The notes under the pieces were generated by a model. That model saw only the letters and a program-made list of their open reading frames with translations, did no database searches and was not told the origin of the DNA. Source: Candidatus Bathyarchaeota archaeon (GTDB taxonomy: Archaea > Thermoproteota > Bathyarchaeia > Bathyarchaeales > Bathycorpusculaceae). Taken from it: DNA of 64,000 nt. This document shows positions 8,887-18,018 of this stretch, piece after piece. Each line of letters starts with the position of its first letter. The first letter of the stretch is position 1. The DNA lies in contig JAOZHV010000049.1 in NCBI GenBank assembly GCA_026014725.1, forward strand, positions 62,001 to 126,000, in the 5' to 3' direction. The position numbers were made by a program, and so were the translations under genes.

Positions 8887-9057
8887 ATGCCGCAACGTGT
8901 CATCTGCCATGGATGCAACCATGTTTTGTATGAAGGGGTTGAGCTTAAACCGCCAGATGAAGTTATTCAAGAGAATGGTGGAAAATGTCCAAAATGCAAC
9001 AAGAAGTTGTCTTTGTTGCCCATAGATGTGGAAGTTAAACCTGTAAGTAAGCGTTGA
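8887..9057 (+). CDS. 56-residue zinc-ribbon protein
   Basis: A complete short frame starting MPQRVICHGCNHVLYEGVEL and ending at TGA 9055. Two pairs of cysteines (CHGC near residue 7 and CPKC near residue 37) form a canonical zinc ribbon. A TATA box and purine-rich ribosome binding site precede it. The methyltransferase gene begins 7 bp after its stop, so the two are probably co-transcribed. Comparable tiny zinc ribbons are common in archaea and usually uncharacterised. Confidence 0.75.
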   Translation: MPQRVICHGCNHVLYEGVELKPPDEVIQENGGKCPKCNKKLSLLPIDVEVKPVSKR

Positions 9058-9064
9058 ACCAAAA

Positions 9065-9757
9065 TTGGCGGCTTCCATAAAAAAATATAGTGATTTGTCA
9101 GTTGAAACGCATTGGGAGAAAGCTGCAAAAACAAGAATGGGCAAATACTTAACAAAAATTGAAACCGATTTTATTTCTAAATCAGTAGACCTCTCCCAAG
9201 AAAACATTGCTGTCATGGATGTTGGTGCAGAAGCGGGACGTTTTTCATTATTGCCAGAAACCAGCAAAGCTACAGTTGTAAGTGTTGATTTGGATTCTTA
9301 TGCGCTAAGACGGCTCAAGTTAAAGACTAACCAAGTTAATGTTATCCAAGCCGATGCAAGAAATCTCCCCTTGAAAGAAGAACTGTTTGATATAGTTTTC
9401 ATGATTGAGGTTCTCGACTATATCCCTGACGTAGAAGCTGCTTTTGCAGAGGCAAAGCGAACTTTGAAGCCAAACGCTTCCTGTGTTTTATCTTTTGGTA
9501 ACAAATCCAGTTTAAAAGCAAAAATAAAAGCAATGCAAGGAAAACCTTATCGCCATTCCTACAAAGAAGTCATGCAGAAGCTGTCTAAAACAGGGTTCAT
9601 GATAAAAAGCAAGAAAGGGTATAGTTGGTTACTCTTTGGCAGAACTTCTCAAAGCCCGCTGGTGCCAATTTTTACAGCGTTCGAAAAGTATCTGGGGCTT
9701 CGAAGAGTTGTCAGGTTTAGTCCTTGGGTAATAATACATGTTTTAAAGCCAGCCTGA
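9065..9757 (+). CDS. Class I SAM-dependent methyltransferase
   Basis: A 230-residue Rossmann-fold methyltransferase. Motif I is VMDVGAEAGRFS near residue 50 (the first glycine of the usual G-x-G is alanine). The acidic end of strand 2 is VVSVDLD, QADARNLP is the motif II region, and LFDIVFMIEVLDYIPD is motif III/IV. The C-terminal third, with SWLLFGR, may place it among small-molecule or lipid methyltransferases, but the substrate cannot be read from sequence. It starts with TTG 9065, 7 bp behind the zinc-ribbon gene. Confidence 0.8.
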   Translation: MAASIKKYSDLSVETHWEKAAKTRMGKYLTKIETDFISKSVDLSQENIAVMDVGAEAGRFSLLPETSKATVVSVDLDSYALRRLKLKTNQVNVIQADARNLPLKEELFDIVFMIEVLDYIPDVEAAFAEAKRTLKPNASCVLSFGNKSSLKAKIKAMQGKPYRHSYKEVMQKLSKTGFMIKSKKGYSWLLFGRTSQSPLVPIFTAFEKYLGLRRVVRFSPWVIIHVLKPA

Positions 9758-9817
9758 ACGCTCTGAATCTTATGAGTGCCTTTTGGAAAGCCATAAATAA
9801 ACGTCTAATGAGTAGAT

Positions 9818-9827
9818 TAATATTTAA
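9818..9827 (+). promoter_or_regulatory. TATA box of aglB
   Basis: TAATATTTAA is about 40 bp upstream of the aglB ATG, which predicts a leader of roughly 15 nt. GTGAG just before the ATG could serve as a ribosome binding site. Confidence 0.45.
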
Positions 9828-9865
9828 CCGCGAAAAATACTAACAATCGCATATACACGTGAGAG

Positions 9866-12154
9866 ATGGCTAAAGTGGGGGAAACTATTAAGGAACGGCT
9901 CGGAAGTTTAAACTCAATTTTCGGTAGACTACGAATCCAAGTAAGCCATGGCACAATCATAGCTTACTCAGCGCTTTTTCTCATACTCTTCATCGCCTTT
10001 ACGGTTCGCATGTTGCCGATACGTTGGGAAAACATGGCACAAGGTCCCGTCCTTCTCAACGAGTTTGACCCCTACTACCAATACAGCATAACCAATCACA
10101 TGGTAAACAACGGCTTGCTTTCACCTTACTGGCCAGACGGATGGGTTAACATGCAGAAATGGTACCCAGACGGCTTAGACATGTCCAGTTCGTTGCCTGC
10201 TTTGCCAATGACAGCAGCCGTTCTCTACCAGATTGTTTCACTATTTGGAGCAAACATTAATTTAATGACTTTCTGCTCAATTCTACCTGCTTTCATCGCT
10301 GTAGTCATATGCTTGATAATGTACTTCGTCGGCAAAGACATGGGCGGAAGAACAGTCGGGTTATTCGCCGCTCTTTTCCTTGCGTTATCACCATCGTTCC
10401 TACAAAGAAGCTCTCTTGGCTTTTTTGACACGGAAATCCCCGGTGTCTTTGCGTTAGTGTTATTCATTTTCCTGTTCCTGCGGTCACTAGATAGCAACAG
10501 GTCATTAAGAGCATCAATATTTTACGCCTTAGGTGCAGGACTTACCCTTGCATACTTTATTGCTGGTTGGGGTGTGGCATACTACGCTATCGGCTTAGCC
10601 AGCCTGTTCGTATTCATACTGGTTTTGCTAAAGCGTTACAGCCAGAGAATGCTCATAACCTACAGCATAACCTTTGGTCTGGCGCTGTTTATCGGAACCA
10701 AAGTGCCCTACATTTCACTCAACTACTTAATTTCAGGGGCTGTGCTTCCAGTGGTAGCAGTGTTTATCGTTCTTCTTGTCGCTGAACTGTTACGCAACAA
10801 CATATCCATGCGAAGCAAAATGATACTTACAATCTCTGCAATAGTAGCGATTGTGGGCGGATTTATTGTTCTAGCCATCACAGGGGAACTTGGAAGCATC
10901 GCTGGTAAATTCCTCACAGTCCTCAATCCCTTTATCAGAGCTGCTTCGCCGCTGGTCGATTCAGTAGCTGAACAGAGAATCTCAGCTTGGGGCAACATTT
11001 ACTATGAACTTGGCATAAGCATTCTATTCTTCTTAGTAGGCTTTTACTTCGTTCTAAAGAACCCCACAAACAGAAACATTTTCCTAGTGGTGTTTGCCGC
11101 AACATCACTTTATTTCGCGACATCAATGGTTCGCTTGCTAGTCATCTTTGCTCCCGCCTTCGCTATAATCGCAGCAATGGGCATCCTTGGCTTACTCAAA
11201 CCATTCTACACTCTGCTACAGGAAACGCCGCGGGCTTTGGCAAAATCTAAACATAAATTGGCACGCGTAAGCAAAGAGTACAGCGGCATCGCCGTCTTTG
11301 TGATATTCATGATTCTTGTTACAAACTTGGCGTTTTCACCGCAAACAGGCGGAATGCCGCGTGTAATCAACAGCGCTTTCGTCCCAACAGCCATAAGTTC
11401 AGCAAGTATACCCGTAGGCGGCGCAGGTCTTTCGGAACCTGTAGGCGCATGGCTTGACGCAGTGAATTGGCTCAAGAACAACGTAAAATCAACCGACGTT
11501 GTGGTTATGTGGTGGGACTATGGCAACTGGCTCAGCGACCTTGGGAACGTAACGAGCCTCGCAGATAACACTACAGTGAACGCCACGCAAATAGAAAACA
11601 TCGGCTTCATATTCATGGGCAACGAAAACCAATCAATGAGGATGCTATCTAACTATAATCCAGAACGCACCAAATACATAGCTGTTTTCACCGTGCTTGG
11701 AATAAGTCAATCCTCCAGTGGAACTTCATCATACGTTGCATACCCGCAAGGTTACGGCGATGAAGGCAAATTCTATTGGATGGCAAAAATCTCAGGTCAA
11801 GCCCAACAAAGGCTTACGAATCAGGGATACATGACGCCAACTTCAACTTGGACTGACGAAACAGCCTTCGGAAGCACCAATCAGCAAACCAATCTGTGGG
11901 ACTGGAACACTCAAGGTAAAGCAACAACAATCTACAAACTGTTAAGCTATGTTGAGACGCAATATTGCACCAGAATGACAGAAAGCGGAGTCAGCGTAAG
12001 TCCACATGAAGAAGGCGGAACACCAACATACTTCAAAGAAGCATACTTCTCAGGCATAAACGTATCACCAACCCAATACGGCATAGTTCCAATCGTTGCA
12101 ATCTACGAAATCAACTGGGACGCATACAACGCGGCAATGGGCATAACTGGCTAA
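9866..12154 (+). CDS. aglB: Oligosaccharyltransferase AglB (STT3 family)
   Basis: Transfers a lipid-linked glycan to asparagine in N-X-S/T sequons on the outer face of the membrane. The protein has about 13 hydrophobic helices in the first 480 residues and a soluble C-terminal domain. EFDPYY at residues 66-71 provides the first catalytic acid, FFDTEIPG the second acidic loop, and WWDYG at 549-553 the sequon-binding signature. Length of 762 residues is normal. The next gene encodes an Alg7-type enzyme that begins glycan assembly, so the pair covers the first and last steps of N-glycosylation. Confidence 0.95.
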   Translation: MAKVGETIKERLGSLNSIFGRLRIQVSHGTIIAYSALFLILFIAFTVRMLPIRWENMAQGPVLLNEFDPYYQYSITNHMVNNGLLSPYWPDGWVNMQKWYPDGLDMSSSLPALPMTAAVLYQIVSLFGANINLMTFCSILPAFIAVVICLIMYFVGKDMGGRTVGLFAALFLALSPSFLQRSSLGFFDTEIPGVFALVLFIFLFLRSLDSNRSLRASIFYALGAGLTLAYFIAGWGVAYYAIGLASLFVFILVLLKRYSQRMLITYSITFGLALFIGTKVPYISLNYLISGAVLPVVAVFIVLLVAELLRNNISMRSKMILTISAIVAIVGGFIVLAITGELGSIAGKFLTVLNPFIRAASPLVDSVAEQRISAWGNIYYELGISILFFLVGFYFVLKNPTNRNIFLVVFAATSLYFATSMVRLLVIFAPAFAIIAAMGILGLLKPFYTLLQETPRALAKSKHKLARVSKEYSGIAVFVIFMILVTNLAFSPQTGGMPRVINSAFVPTAISSASIPVGGAGLSEPVGAWLDAVNWLKNNVKSTDVVVMWWDYGNWLSDLGNVTSLADNTTVNATQIENIGFIFMGNENQSMRMLSNYNPERTKYIAVFTVLGISQSSSGTSSYVAYPQGYGDEGKFYWMAKISGQAQQRLTNQGYMTPTSTWTDETAFGSTNQQTNLWDWNTQGKATTIYKLLSYVETQYCTRMTESGVSVSPHEEGGTPTYFKEAYFSGINVSPTQYGIVPIVAIYEINWDAYNAAMGITG

Positions 12155-12170
12155 ACAGGAAGCGAGCAGA

Positions 12171-13040
12171 TTGTTTCCAAAGGTTCCAGATCAGCACAAA
12201 GTTGATCGACCTTTAATCCCCAACGGTTTAGGCGTTCTCTACATTTTGTTTACAACCGTTTACCTTTTCCTACTCTACTTCACAGGACTTGCTGGAACTG
12301 GTTCTGCTGTGTCTGCACCCTTAACCTTAGCGGCATGCATACTTTTCGGAGGCTTCATGGGGCTGCTTGATGACTGGATGGACCTGAAATGGCGCTACAA
12401 AGCATTCATGCCCCTCATCGCTGCTTTGCCGCTAATTTACTTCGCCCTCGCCAACGCCGAAACCATCAGAACTTCAATCTCGCTACCATTAATCGGCACC
12501 ATACAGTTCGGCGACTGGTACTTTTACTTGATTATCCCGTTAATCGTCATGATAGTAACCAACACAGTGAACCAGCTCGGCGGCTTAAACGGCTTAGAAT
12601 CAGTCTGCCCAGCTATAGTGCTCACAGGCTTGACGGTGCTATCCCCATCGTACTTGCTTATGCTTGGACCCCTAATATTTTGGCTCGTCCTAGCCACCTT
12701 AAACTTCACGGGCAAGATTTTCGTGGGCAACTCTGGCTCCTTTGCAATTGGAATGACCATAGCCGCGTTTGCAATAATTTCCGACCTCAAATTTAGTTTG
12801 CTGGTTTCGATTTTGCCCTACATTTTTAATTCATCCATAATCCTGCTCTCAGTTTTCTTTACGCACAAAAAAGCAGATGTTCACTTTGACGGGCAAAAAA
12901 TGTATTCTGAAAATAGGCGAAGCTTAGTTACGGTGCTAACTTACAAGCGCCCCTTAAGTGAGCGTACCGTAGTTGCTCTAATAGCGTTGATTGTTGGTTT
13001 GTTCACATTGCTGGGTGCTTTAACGCCGCTCCTGTTCTAA
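12171..13040 (+). CDS. Alg7/WecA-type GlcNAc-1-P transferase, short N-terminus
   Basis: Polytopic membrane enzyme of the MraY/WecA/Alg7 superfamily, which loads a sugar-1-phosphate onto dolichyl phosphate. Signature blocks are LLDDWMDLKWRYK (residues 65-77), NQLGGLNGLE (134-143) and GNSGSF in the middle, with HFDG near the end. Family members normally carry a transmembrane helix before the cytoplasmic segment that corresponds here to residues 1-20 (HKVDRPLIPNGLG). In this gene the frame is closed by a stop at 12144, only 24 bp upstream of the TTG start, so that first helix is absent. The gene starts 16 bp after aglB. Confidence 0.87.
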   Translation: MFPKVPDQHKVDRPLIPNGLGVLYILFTTVYLFLLYFTGLAGTGSAVSAPLTLAACILFGGFMGLLDDWMDLKWRYKAFMPLIAALPLIYFALANAETIRTSISLPLIGTIQFGDWYFYLIIPLIVMIVTNTVNQLGGLNGLESVCPAIVLTGLTVLSPSYLLMLGPLIFWLVLATLNFTGKIFVGNSGSFAIGMTIAAFAIISDLKFSLLVSILPYIFNSSIILLSVFFTHKKADVHFDGQKMYSENRRSLVTVLTYKRPLSERTVVALIALIVGLFTLLGALTPLLF

Positions 13041-13169
13041 TTTTCAAGCGGAAAAAGGGCGCTTAAGCGAACATTTGGTTTAATGGAAAGGCTCAAGTGT
13101 GCACAGCACAACCTGAAGCTTGGAAAAACTTATAGTATTTATTATGGGGGCTATTGAAAAATTAAAAAA

Positions 13170-13793
13170 CTATTCTCTTCTTGTTTTAGCCATTATCTTT
13201 TGGGCGATTTCAAAGTCCTTGGTTGTGTTCACGTTTAAAACAACCTCTGTGTCTTCGGTGATTATGGCGCTTGTTTCAATCTTGCCTTCGCCTTGAATTT
13301 TAGCACCGTTAACGATGTTGACGCCTGAAACTGCATACCACACGCCCTTGTACTCGTCAGTGGAAGAAACAGATAATCCCAACTCTGCCCTTTTTTCTAT
13401 AGGAACAAACACTGCCAAAAAATCCTTCCCGCAAACCTCAAACGCATCAACAACATTGTCCAAGAACTGTCCAGTTATCGCAGGCACATCAGAAGGCATA
13501 GTCAGCACTGGCCCCATCAAATTAGCTTTCAGAACAGCTTGCTTTAAATCGTTATGATAACCCTTCGCATCAGTACGCAGAACCCGCCAGCCTCTTTGTT
13601 GACAATGCTTTTCAGTCTCAGGGGTGTTGGTGCTAGTAATTACATAGAACTCTGAAACTTTCTTTGCTCCCTCCACTGCCTCGCAAACCCAATCAATAAG
13701 CGGCTTACCCAAAAACGGCAACAGTGGCTTCTCAGTTTGCAATCCCATGCGGGTGCCTTTGCCGCCAGCCATAATCAAAGCAGGAACCTTCAA
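13170..13793 (-). CDS. cobY: CobY-like cobinamide-phosphate guanylyltransferase (copy A)
   Basis: Nucleotidyltransferase of the archaeal CobY type, which activates adenosylcobinamide phosphate with GTP. The glycosyltransferase-A-like nucleotide loop MAGGKGTRMG is at residues 8-17, EKPLLPFLGKPLIDWV follows, and TMPSDVPAI holds the metal-binding acid. The start overlaps the cobS stop by 4 bp. A second cobS-cobY pair lies at 23.1-24.5 kb beside cobT. The two CobY proteins are clearly divergent, so this is not a recent duplication. Confidence 0.85.
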   Translation of the reverse strand: MKVPALIMAGGKGTRMGLQTEKPLLPFLGKPLIDWVCEAVEGAKKVSEFYVITSTNTPETEKHCQQRGWRVLRTDAKGYHNDLKQAVLKANLMGPVLTMPSDVPAITGQFLDNVVDAFEVCGKDFLAVFVPIEKRAELGLSVSSTDEYKGVWYAVSGVNIVNGAKIQGEGKIETSAIITEDTEVVLNVNTTKDFEIAQKIMAKTRRE

Positions 13794-14620
13794 AGCAGCA
13801 TCAACACCACCGCAAGCACAACCAGCACCACAGCCCTCGCAACCTCGTTAGTTGCCCCAATAGTGTCACCTGAAACTCCGCCAAAAACGCTCCGCGAAAC
13901 CCTCTCCATCAAAAAAGCCACTGGAATGCTAACCAGCACTATAGCAACGGCGGCTAAACCTAACAAGGCATTATCCAAGAAATAGAAAAGCGGAAAAACA
14001 ATCAAAACAGCAATCACATAAGCAACAATGTTTAGCTTCTTTTTGGCTTTAGACAGAAAAATCGAGCCTAACCCCTTATGCGAAGGCTTGCCAACCCAAA
14101 CTATTGTAACCATCGCCAACTTTGCAGAAACCTCTGCCAAAATAATCGCTCCAAAGGCAAACGCTGGATTAACCAAAAACAACCCAACACAAGCCAAAAA
14201 CTCCACAACAATTGCCAAAACAGCACCAGCAGACGTAACAGTCCAAGCGTGAGCCACCATTTTGCGGTCATGAACATTACGCAAACCAAAAGCGTTGCCC
14301 AAATCGATTAAGCCGTCGAAGTGCTGGAGTCCAGTTATAACTAAAAGAAAAGCCACGGTCATCGCGGCAGGAATCAAGGTTGCCAAAAAACCAAAAGGCA
14401 ACGAGACCAAAGAATTCGCTAAACCAAGCAGAAACCCCACGATGTAGCTTGTAGCTACAAAATACAATGCAGCCAACAAGCCAATGAACCCGCCAATCAA
14501 CGGGAACAGATACACATGTTCAGCTGTAGTGAAAACAAAATCTTCCTTTCCTCCTACCGGTATGATGGTTAGGAAAGATAGCAAATCCCTAAAAGTTTTT
14601 ATAGTTTTCACAGGCGACAT
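13790..14620 (-). CDS. cobS: CobS-like cobalamin synthase (copy A), altered acidic motif
   Basis: Integral membrane enzyme of the CobS family, which joins adenosylcobinamide-GDP with alpha-ribazole (phosphate). The family shows an acidic motif of the form DGLxDxxD. Here it reads FDGLIDLGNAFGLRN, with asparagine where copy B at 23.1 kb has DGLLDFGDGVM, and GLQHFD where copy B has GLHHTD. The C-terminal GDTIGATNEVAR is intact. ATG 14620 is preferred over the upstream TTG 14638. The gene is divergent from the epimerase-UbiA-Tes operon, which raises the possibility of a changed substrate. Confidence 0.82.
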   Translation of the reverse strand: MSPVKTIKTFRDLLSFLTIIPVGGKEDFVFTTAEHVYLFPLIGGFIGLLAALYFVATSYIVGFLLGLANSLVSLPFGFLATLIPAAMTVAFLLVITGLQHFDGLIDLGNAFGLRNVHDRKMVAHAWTVTSAGAVLAIVVEFLACVGLFLVNPAFAFGAIILAEVSAKLAMVTIVWVGKPSHKGLGSIFLSKAKKKLNIVAYVIAVLIVFPLFYFLDNALLGLAAVAIVLVSIPVAFLMERVSRSVFGGVSGDTIGATNEVARAVVLVVLAVVLMLL

Positions 14621-14658
14621 ATACCTAAAACTTACCAATAAAGAATATAGGCTTTGTC

Positions 14659-15603
14659 GTGAACTCGATGGCGCAACTTAAGGGGGAAAAAATTCTAGTC
14701 ACTGGTGGAGCAGGCTTTATAGGTTTCCACTTGTGCAAAAAACTCTCACAATTAACCGACAACTTGACGATTTACGATAACTTGTCAAGCGGGAAAATAG
14801 AAAACGTCCAAGATGTGCCAAAAGCAAAATTCGTAAAAGGCGACATCTTAGACACCAAAAAACTCTACGGACTAGAAAAAACCGATTTGATCTATCACTT
14901 AGCGGCACAAGTCGTCGTGCCCTATTCCATGGAGAATCCGCTGGAAGACTTCGAAACCAACGCGAAAGGCACGCTATGCGTTCTTGAAAAGGCACGTAAA
15001 GACGATGCAAAACTAGTTTTTGCCTCAAGCGCCGCCATTTACGGCAACCCAACACAATTGCCAACCAGCGAAGATTACGGTTTTCACCCGTTCTCCTGCT
15101 ACGGCTTATCCAAGGTAGTCGGGGAAGAATACTGCCAAATGTACCATGAACAATATGGCTTAGATATTGTAATCACACGCTTTGCCAACGTTTACGGGTT
15201 AAGATGCCATGGAGTCATCCACGATTTTCTTGATAAACTTGCGAAAAACCCAAATAAGCTGGAGATAATCGGCACTGGTCAGCAATCACGCGATTTCGTT
15301 CATGTTTCTGATGTTGTTGACCTCTTAGTTACTGTTGGCTCGCTTGAATCAGCTAACGGCAAAACCTACAACGTGGGTCTTGGGAAAACCACAAAAATCA
15401 TCGACCTAGCCAAAATGATACTTCAAATCCTTAACCTGCAAGACAGAACTGTTGTGACTACTACAGGTGTATCTTGGCAAGGCGACATCCACACCATATG
15501 GTTCAACAACGAAAAAGCAAAGAAAGAACTCAACTGGAACCCCAGAGTAACCTTAGAAGACAGCATAAAAGAAGTCATCGCTGACAGGAAAATCTCGATA
15601 TGA
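14659..15603 (+). CDS. NAD-dependent sugar epimerase/dehydratase
   Basis: Extended short-chain dehydrogenase of the UDP-glucose 4-epimerase type. The Rossmann motif TGGAGFIGFHL is at about residues 15-25, LIYHLAAQ follows, and the catalytic pair is in SCYGLSK. It most likely interconverts or prepares a nucleotide sugar for surface or lipid glycosylation. GTG 14659 is the longest start; ATG 14668 is also reasonable. Its stop overlaps the UbiA start as ATGA, so it heads a three-gene operon with UbiA and the Tes-like gene. Confidence 0.88.
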   Translation: MNSMAQLKGEKILVTGGAGFIGFHLCKKLSQLTDNLTIYDNLSSGKIENVQDVPKAKFVKGDILDTKKLYGLEKTDLIYHLAAQVVVPYSMENPLEDFETNAKGTLCVLEKARKDDAKLVFASSAAIYGNPTQLPTSEDYGFHPFSCYGLSKVVGEEYCQMYHEQYGLDIVITRFANVYGLRCHGVIHDFLDKLAKNPNKLEIIGTGQQSRDFVHVSDVVDLLVTVGSLESANGKTYNVGLGKTTKIIDLAKMILQILNLQDRTVVTTTGVSWQGDIHTIWFNNEKAKKELNWNPRVTLEDSIKEVIADRKISI

Positions 15604-16487
15604 ACCCTTCTTCACCAATTCGAGGATTACTCGCTCTTCTGCGGCTTCCCTACTGGCTCATGACAGGCGGGCTCTCGCTTCTAACGGCGTTTGCCATCAC
15701 CAAAAGCATGATTGAACCACTAAACATCCTGCTCATTTTCTTCTCCATGGCATTTATCACATCCGCAGGATTTGCCATAAACGATTACTTTGACCGAGAA
15801 AGCGACGCAGTAATCAAGCCGAAACGCCCCATTCCTGCAGGTTCACTCTCGCTAAAGCAGGTGGTGGCTGTTTCAGGCGTGCTTTTTGCGTTAGGTTTGG
15901 TAATGGCTTTTTTCATCAACTGGTTAAGCTTCGCCATTATTGCGGCTGATTCAAGTTTGCTTTTAGTTTACTCTTACATGGTTAAACGCAAATCTGGTTT
16001 CATCGCGAATATCTTGGTTGGAATTTTAACTGGTACAGCATTCTTATACGGTCAAGCCTCAATCTCTGGCACACTAACTTTGATTTCATTGAGTCTTTAT
16101 CCGATTGCTTTCGGAACCATCGGCGGCAACGTCCTTCGTGACGTACTTAGTGTAGAAGGAGATTCCAAAGTTGGTTACCCCACGCTTCCGCAAAAAATCG
16201 GCAACTACAACGCCACCAAAGTTGGAGCAGTGTTTTTCTTGCTGACAGGCTTGCTTGCGCCTCTGCCTGCCTTGCCTTTGTTCCAAAATCACTTTACAGT
16301 TTACTACTTGCCGCTTATTCTCCTCTGGAGTGCACTCCTCATTTATTCTTCCATACGTTTGATAACTTCAGGTTCCTCACTGCAAAATGTACGAAAGTAC
16401 GAGCGTATCGTAACCATGTCGATGATGCTGCTTCCCTTAGCATTGATAATTGAGGCACTGGTACCGTTGATTGGAGGACTACTGTGA
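15600..16487 (+). CDS. UbiA prenyltransferase, probable DGGGP synthase
   Basis: Membrane prenyltransferase that probably adds the second geranylgeranyl chain to geranylgeranylglyceryl phosphate. Two aspartate-rich sites are present: NDYFDRESD at about residues 61-69 and DVLSVEGD at about 180-187. Roughly eight or nine hydrophobic helices are visible in 295 residues. The DVxxVEGD form followed by TLP resembles archaeal digeranylgeranylglyceryl phosphate synthase more than UbiA or MenA. It is coupled by 4-bp overlaps to the epimerase upstream and the Tes-like gene downstream, which fits a membrane-lipid operon. Confidence 0.82.
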   Translation: MNPSSPIRGLLALLRLPYWLMTGGLSLLTAFAITKSMIEPLNILLIFFSMAFITSAGFAINDYFDRESDAVIKPKRPIPAGSLSLKQVVAVSGVLFALGLVMAFFINWLSFAIIAADSSLLLVYSYMVKRKSGFIANILVGILTGTAFLYGQASISGTLTLISLSLYPIAFGTIGGNVLRDVLSVEGDSKVGYPTLPQKIGNYNATKVGAVFFLLTGLLAPLPALPLFQNHFTVYYLPLILLWSALLIYSSIRLITSGSSLQNVRKYERIVTMSMMLLPLALIIEALVPLIGGLL

Positions 16488-18004
16488 CAAAAACCAAGAG
16501 TATATGTCCTGAGTGCCAGAAAAAAATCGATGCGCAATTAACTGAAGTTACGGACAAAATCTTAATTACAAAAGTATGCCCAGAGCACGGCGAATTCAAA
16601 GCCACTCACTGGCAAAGCAAACCCATTTTTGATCACATGCTAAAATATGACCAGTACCAGTATCTGGGCGACCTGAACGCGCCTAAAAACCCTGAAGGGT
16701 GCCCCTACAACTGTGAAAATTGTAAAATTCACGCTTCAGGCACGGTAATCGGCGTGATTGATGTTACTAAAAGATGTAACATGAGATGTGCAATTTGCTT
16801 CTCTACGTTTCCAGAGCAGGAAGTAGATTATGAACCCACCAAAGAAGCACTAATCGAGATGCTTGAGTTCGTAAGCAAAGCCAACCCCAAACCGCCAGCC
16901 ATCCTGTTTTCTGGTGGCGAACCCCTTGAACGCGAAGACATGCCTGAAATCATCGGCGTTGCCCATAAACTGCGCTTCATGACTATCTTGGCAACGAATG
17001 GAACACATTTAGTTGACACGCCAGGGCTGGCACAAAAGTTGAAAGATAATGGCTTAAACATTGTTTACTTGTCATTTGACAGTTTTCATGAAGATTTTAA
17101 CAAGAAAGTCAGGGGACAAGAACTCTTAGACATAAAACTCAAAGCTATCGATGTATGCCGCAAATACGACATTGAAATTATACTCGTAAACACTTTGATG
17201 AAAAGTTTAAACGATAAAGAAGTCGGCGACATGATACGTTTCGCCGCTAAAAACACTGACATAATCAGAGGCTTAATTTTTCAGCCCATCGCTTTCACTG
17301 GCAGAGCAACTGAGAACCCTTTCCGCGAGAATTTTAGGGAATGGTCTTTTGCTGAAGACGTGGAAAAACAAACCTACGGCGAAATAAAAACGACTGATTT
17401 GTTTCCCATGTCGGTTATGACTTCTCCGATTAAGATAATGCGGAAATTTATGCAGAAACCTTGGCCGCTTTTCTCTTGCAGCCCCCAGTGTGGTATTGTT
17501 AACTGGGTTTATGTTTCAAAAAGCGGCAAAATGTTTCCCATTAACCGTTTTGTAAACTTTGAAAGGTTCTTCAATACCATTCGCCAAACTGCTGAGACGG
17601 CTGAAAGTAGAGGTAAAATGTCTTTGCTTTCATCACTTTTCATGGCTTCGATGATATCGATGAACATGGTCTTAGTTACCAAGGAAGTCGGCATGCATAC
17701 CCTGATGAATTCAATCATACGGATGCATCTTTCGCCATCTTATAAGTCACTGGGCAAAATCCGCCGAAGAATCTTTCTGCTCGGGTGCATGGCATTCATG
17801 GACTCATACAACTTTGACGTTAACCGTGTACGCCGATGCGTAGTCCACTATATTACGCCTGATAAGAAGATAATTCCGTTCTGCGCCTACAACAACGTGC
17901 ACCGTGTAGCCATAGAAAAAGCATACGCTGAAAGACAAAACCAAATAAACAAACCTAAACTTGTCGTAAAAGCAACCATTAAGAAGCCCAAAATAAAATC
18001 GTGA
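16484..18004 (+). CDS. tes: Radical SAM protein, probable tetraether synthase (Tes)
   Basis: A 506-residue radical SAM enzyme. A zinc- or iron-binding N-terminal knuckle (C8-PE-C11, C32-PEH) precedes a cysteine trio at 73, 77 and 80. The radical SAM CxxxCxxC is C98/C102/C105, with FSGGEP at about 142-147. Further cysteines occur near 325 (FSCSPQCG) and the end (IIPFCAY), as expected for extra clusters. This layout matches the MJ0619-type enzymes shown to couple two archaeol tails into GDGT-type tetraethers. The position directly behind a UbiA lipid gene, with GTGA overlap, supports a lipid role. Assignment is by domain layout and context. Confidence 0.78.
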   Translation: MTKTKSICPECQKKIDAQLTEVTDKILITKVCPEHGEFKATHWQSKPIFDHMLKYDQYQYLGDLNAPKNPEGCPYNCENCKIHASGTVIGVIDVTKRCNMRCAICFSTFPEQEVDYEPTKEALIEMLEFVSKANPKPPAILFSGGEPLEREDMPEIIGVAHKLRFMTILATNGTHLVDTPGLAQKLKDNGLNIVYLSFDSFHEDFNKKVRGQELLDIKLKAIDVCRKYDIEIILVNTLMKSLNDKEVGDMIRFAAKNTDIIRGLIFQPIAFTGRATENPFRENFREWSFAEDVEKQTYGEIKTTDLFPMSVMTSPIKIMRKFMQKPWPLFSCSPQCGIVNWVYVSKSGKMFPINRFVNFERFFNTIRQTAETAESRGKMSLLSSLFMASMISMNMVLVTKEVGMHTLMNSIIRMHLSPSYKSLGKIRRRIFLLGCMAFMDSYNFDVNRVRRCVVHYITPDKKIIPFCAYNNVHRVAIEKAYAERQNQINKPKLVVKATIKKPKIKS

Positions 18005-18018
18005 CTTTTCCCACTAAA

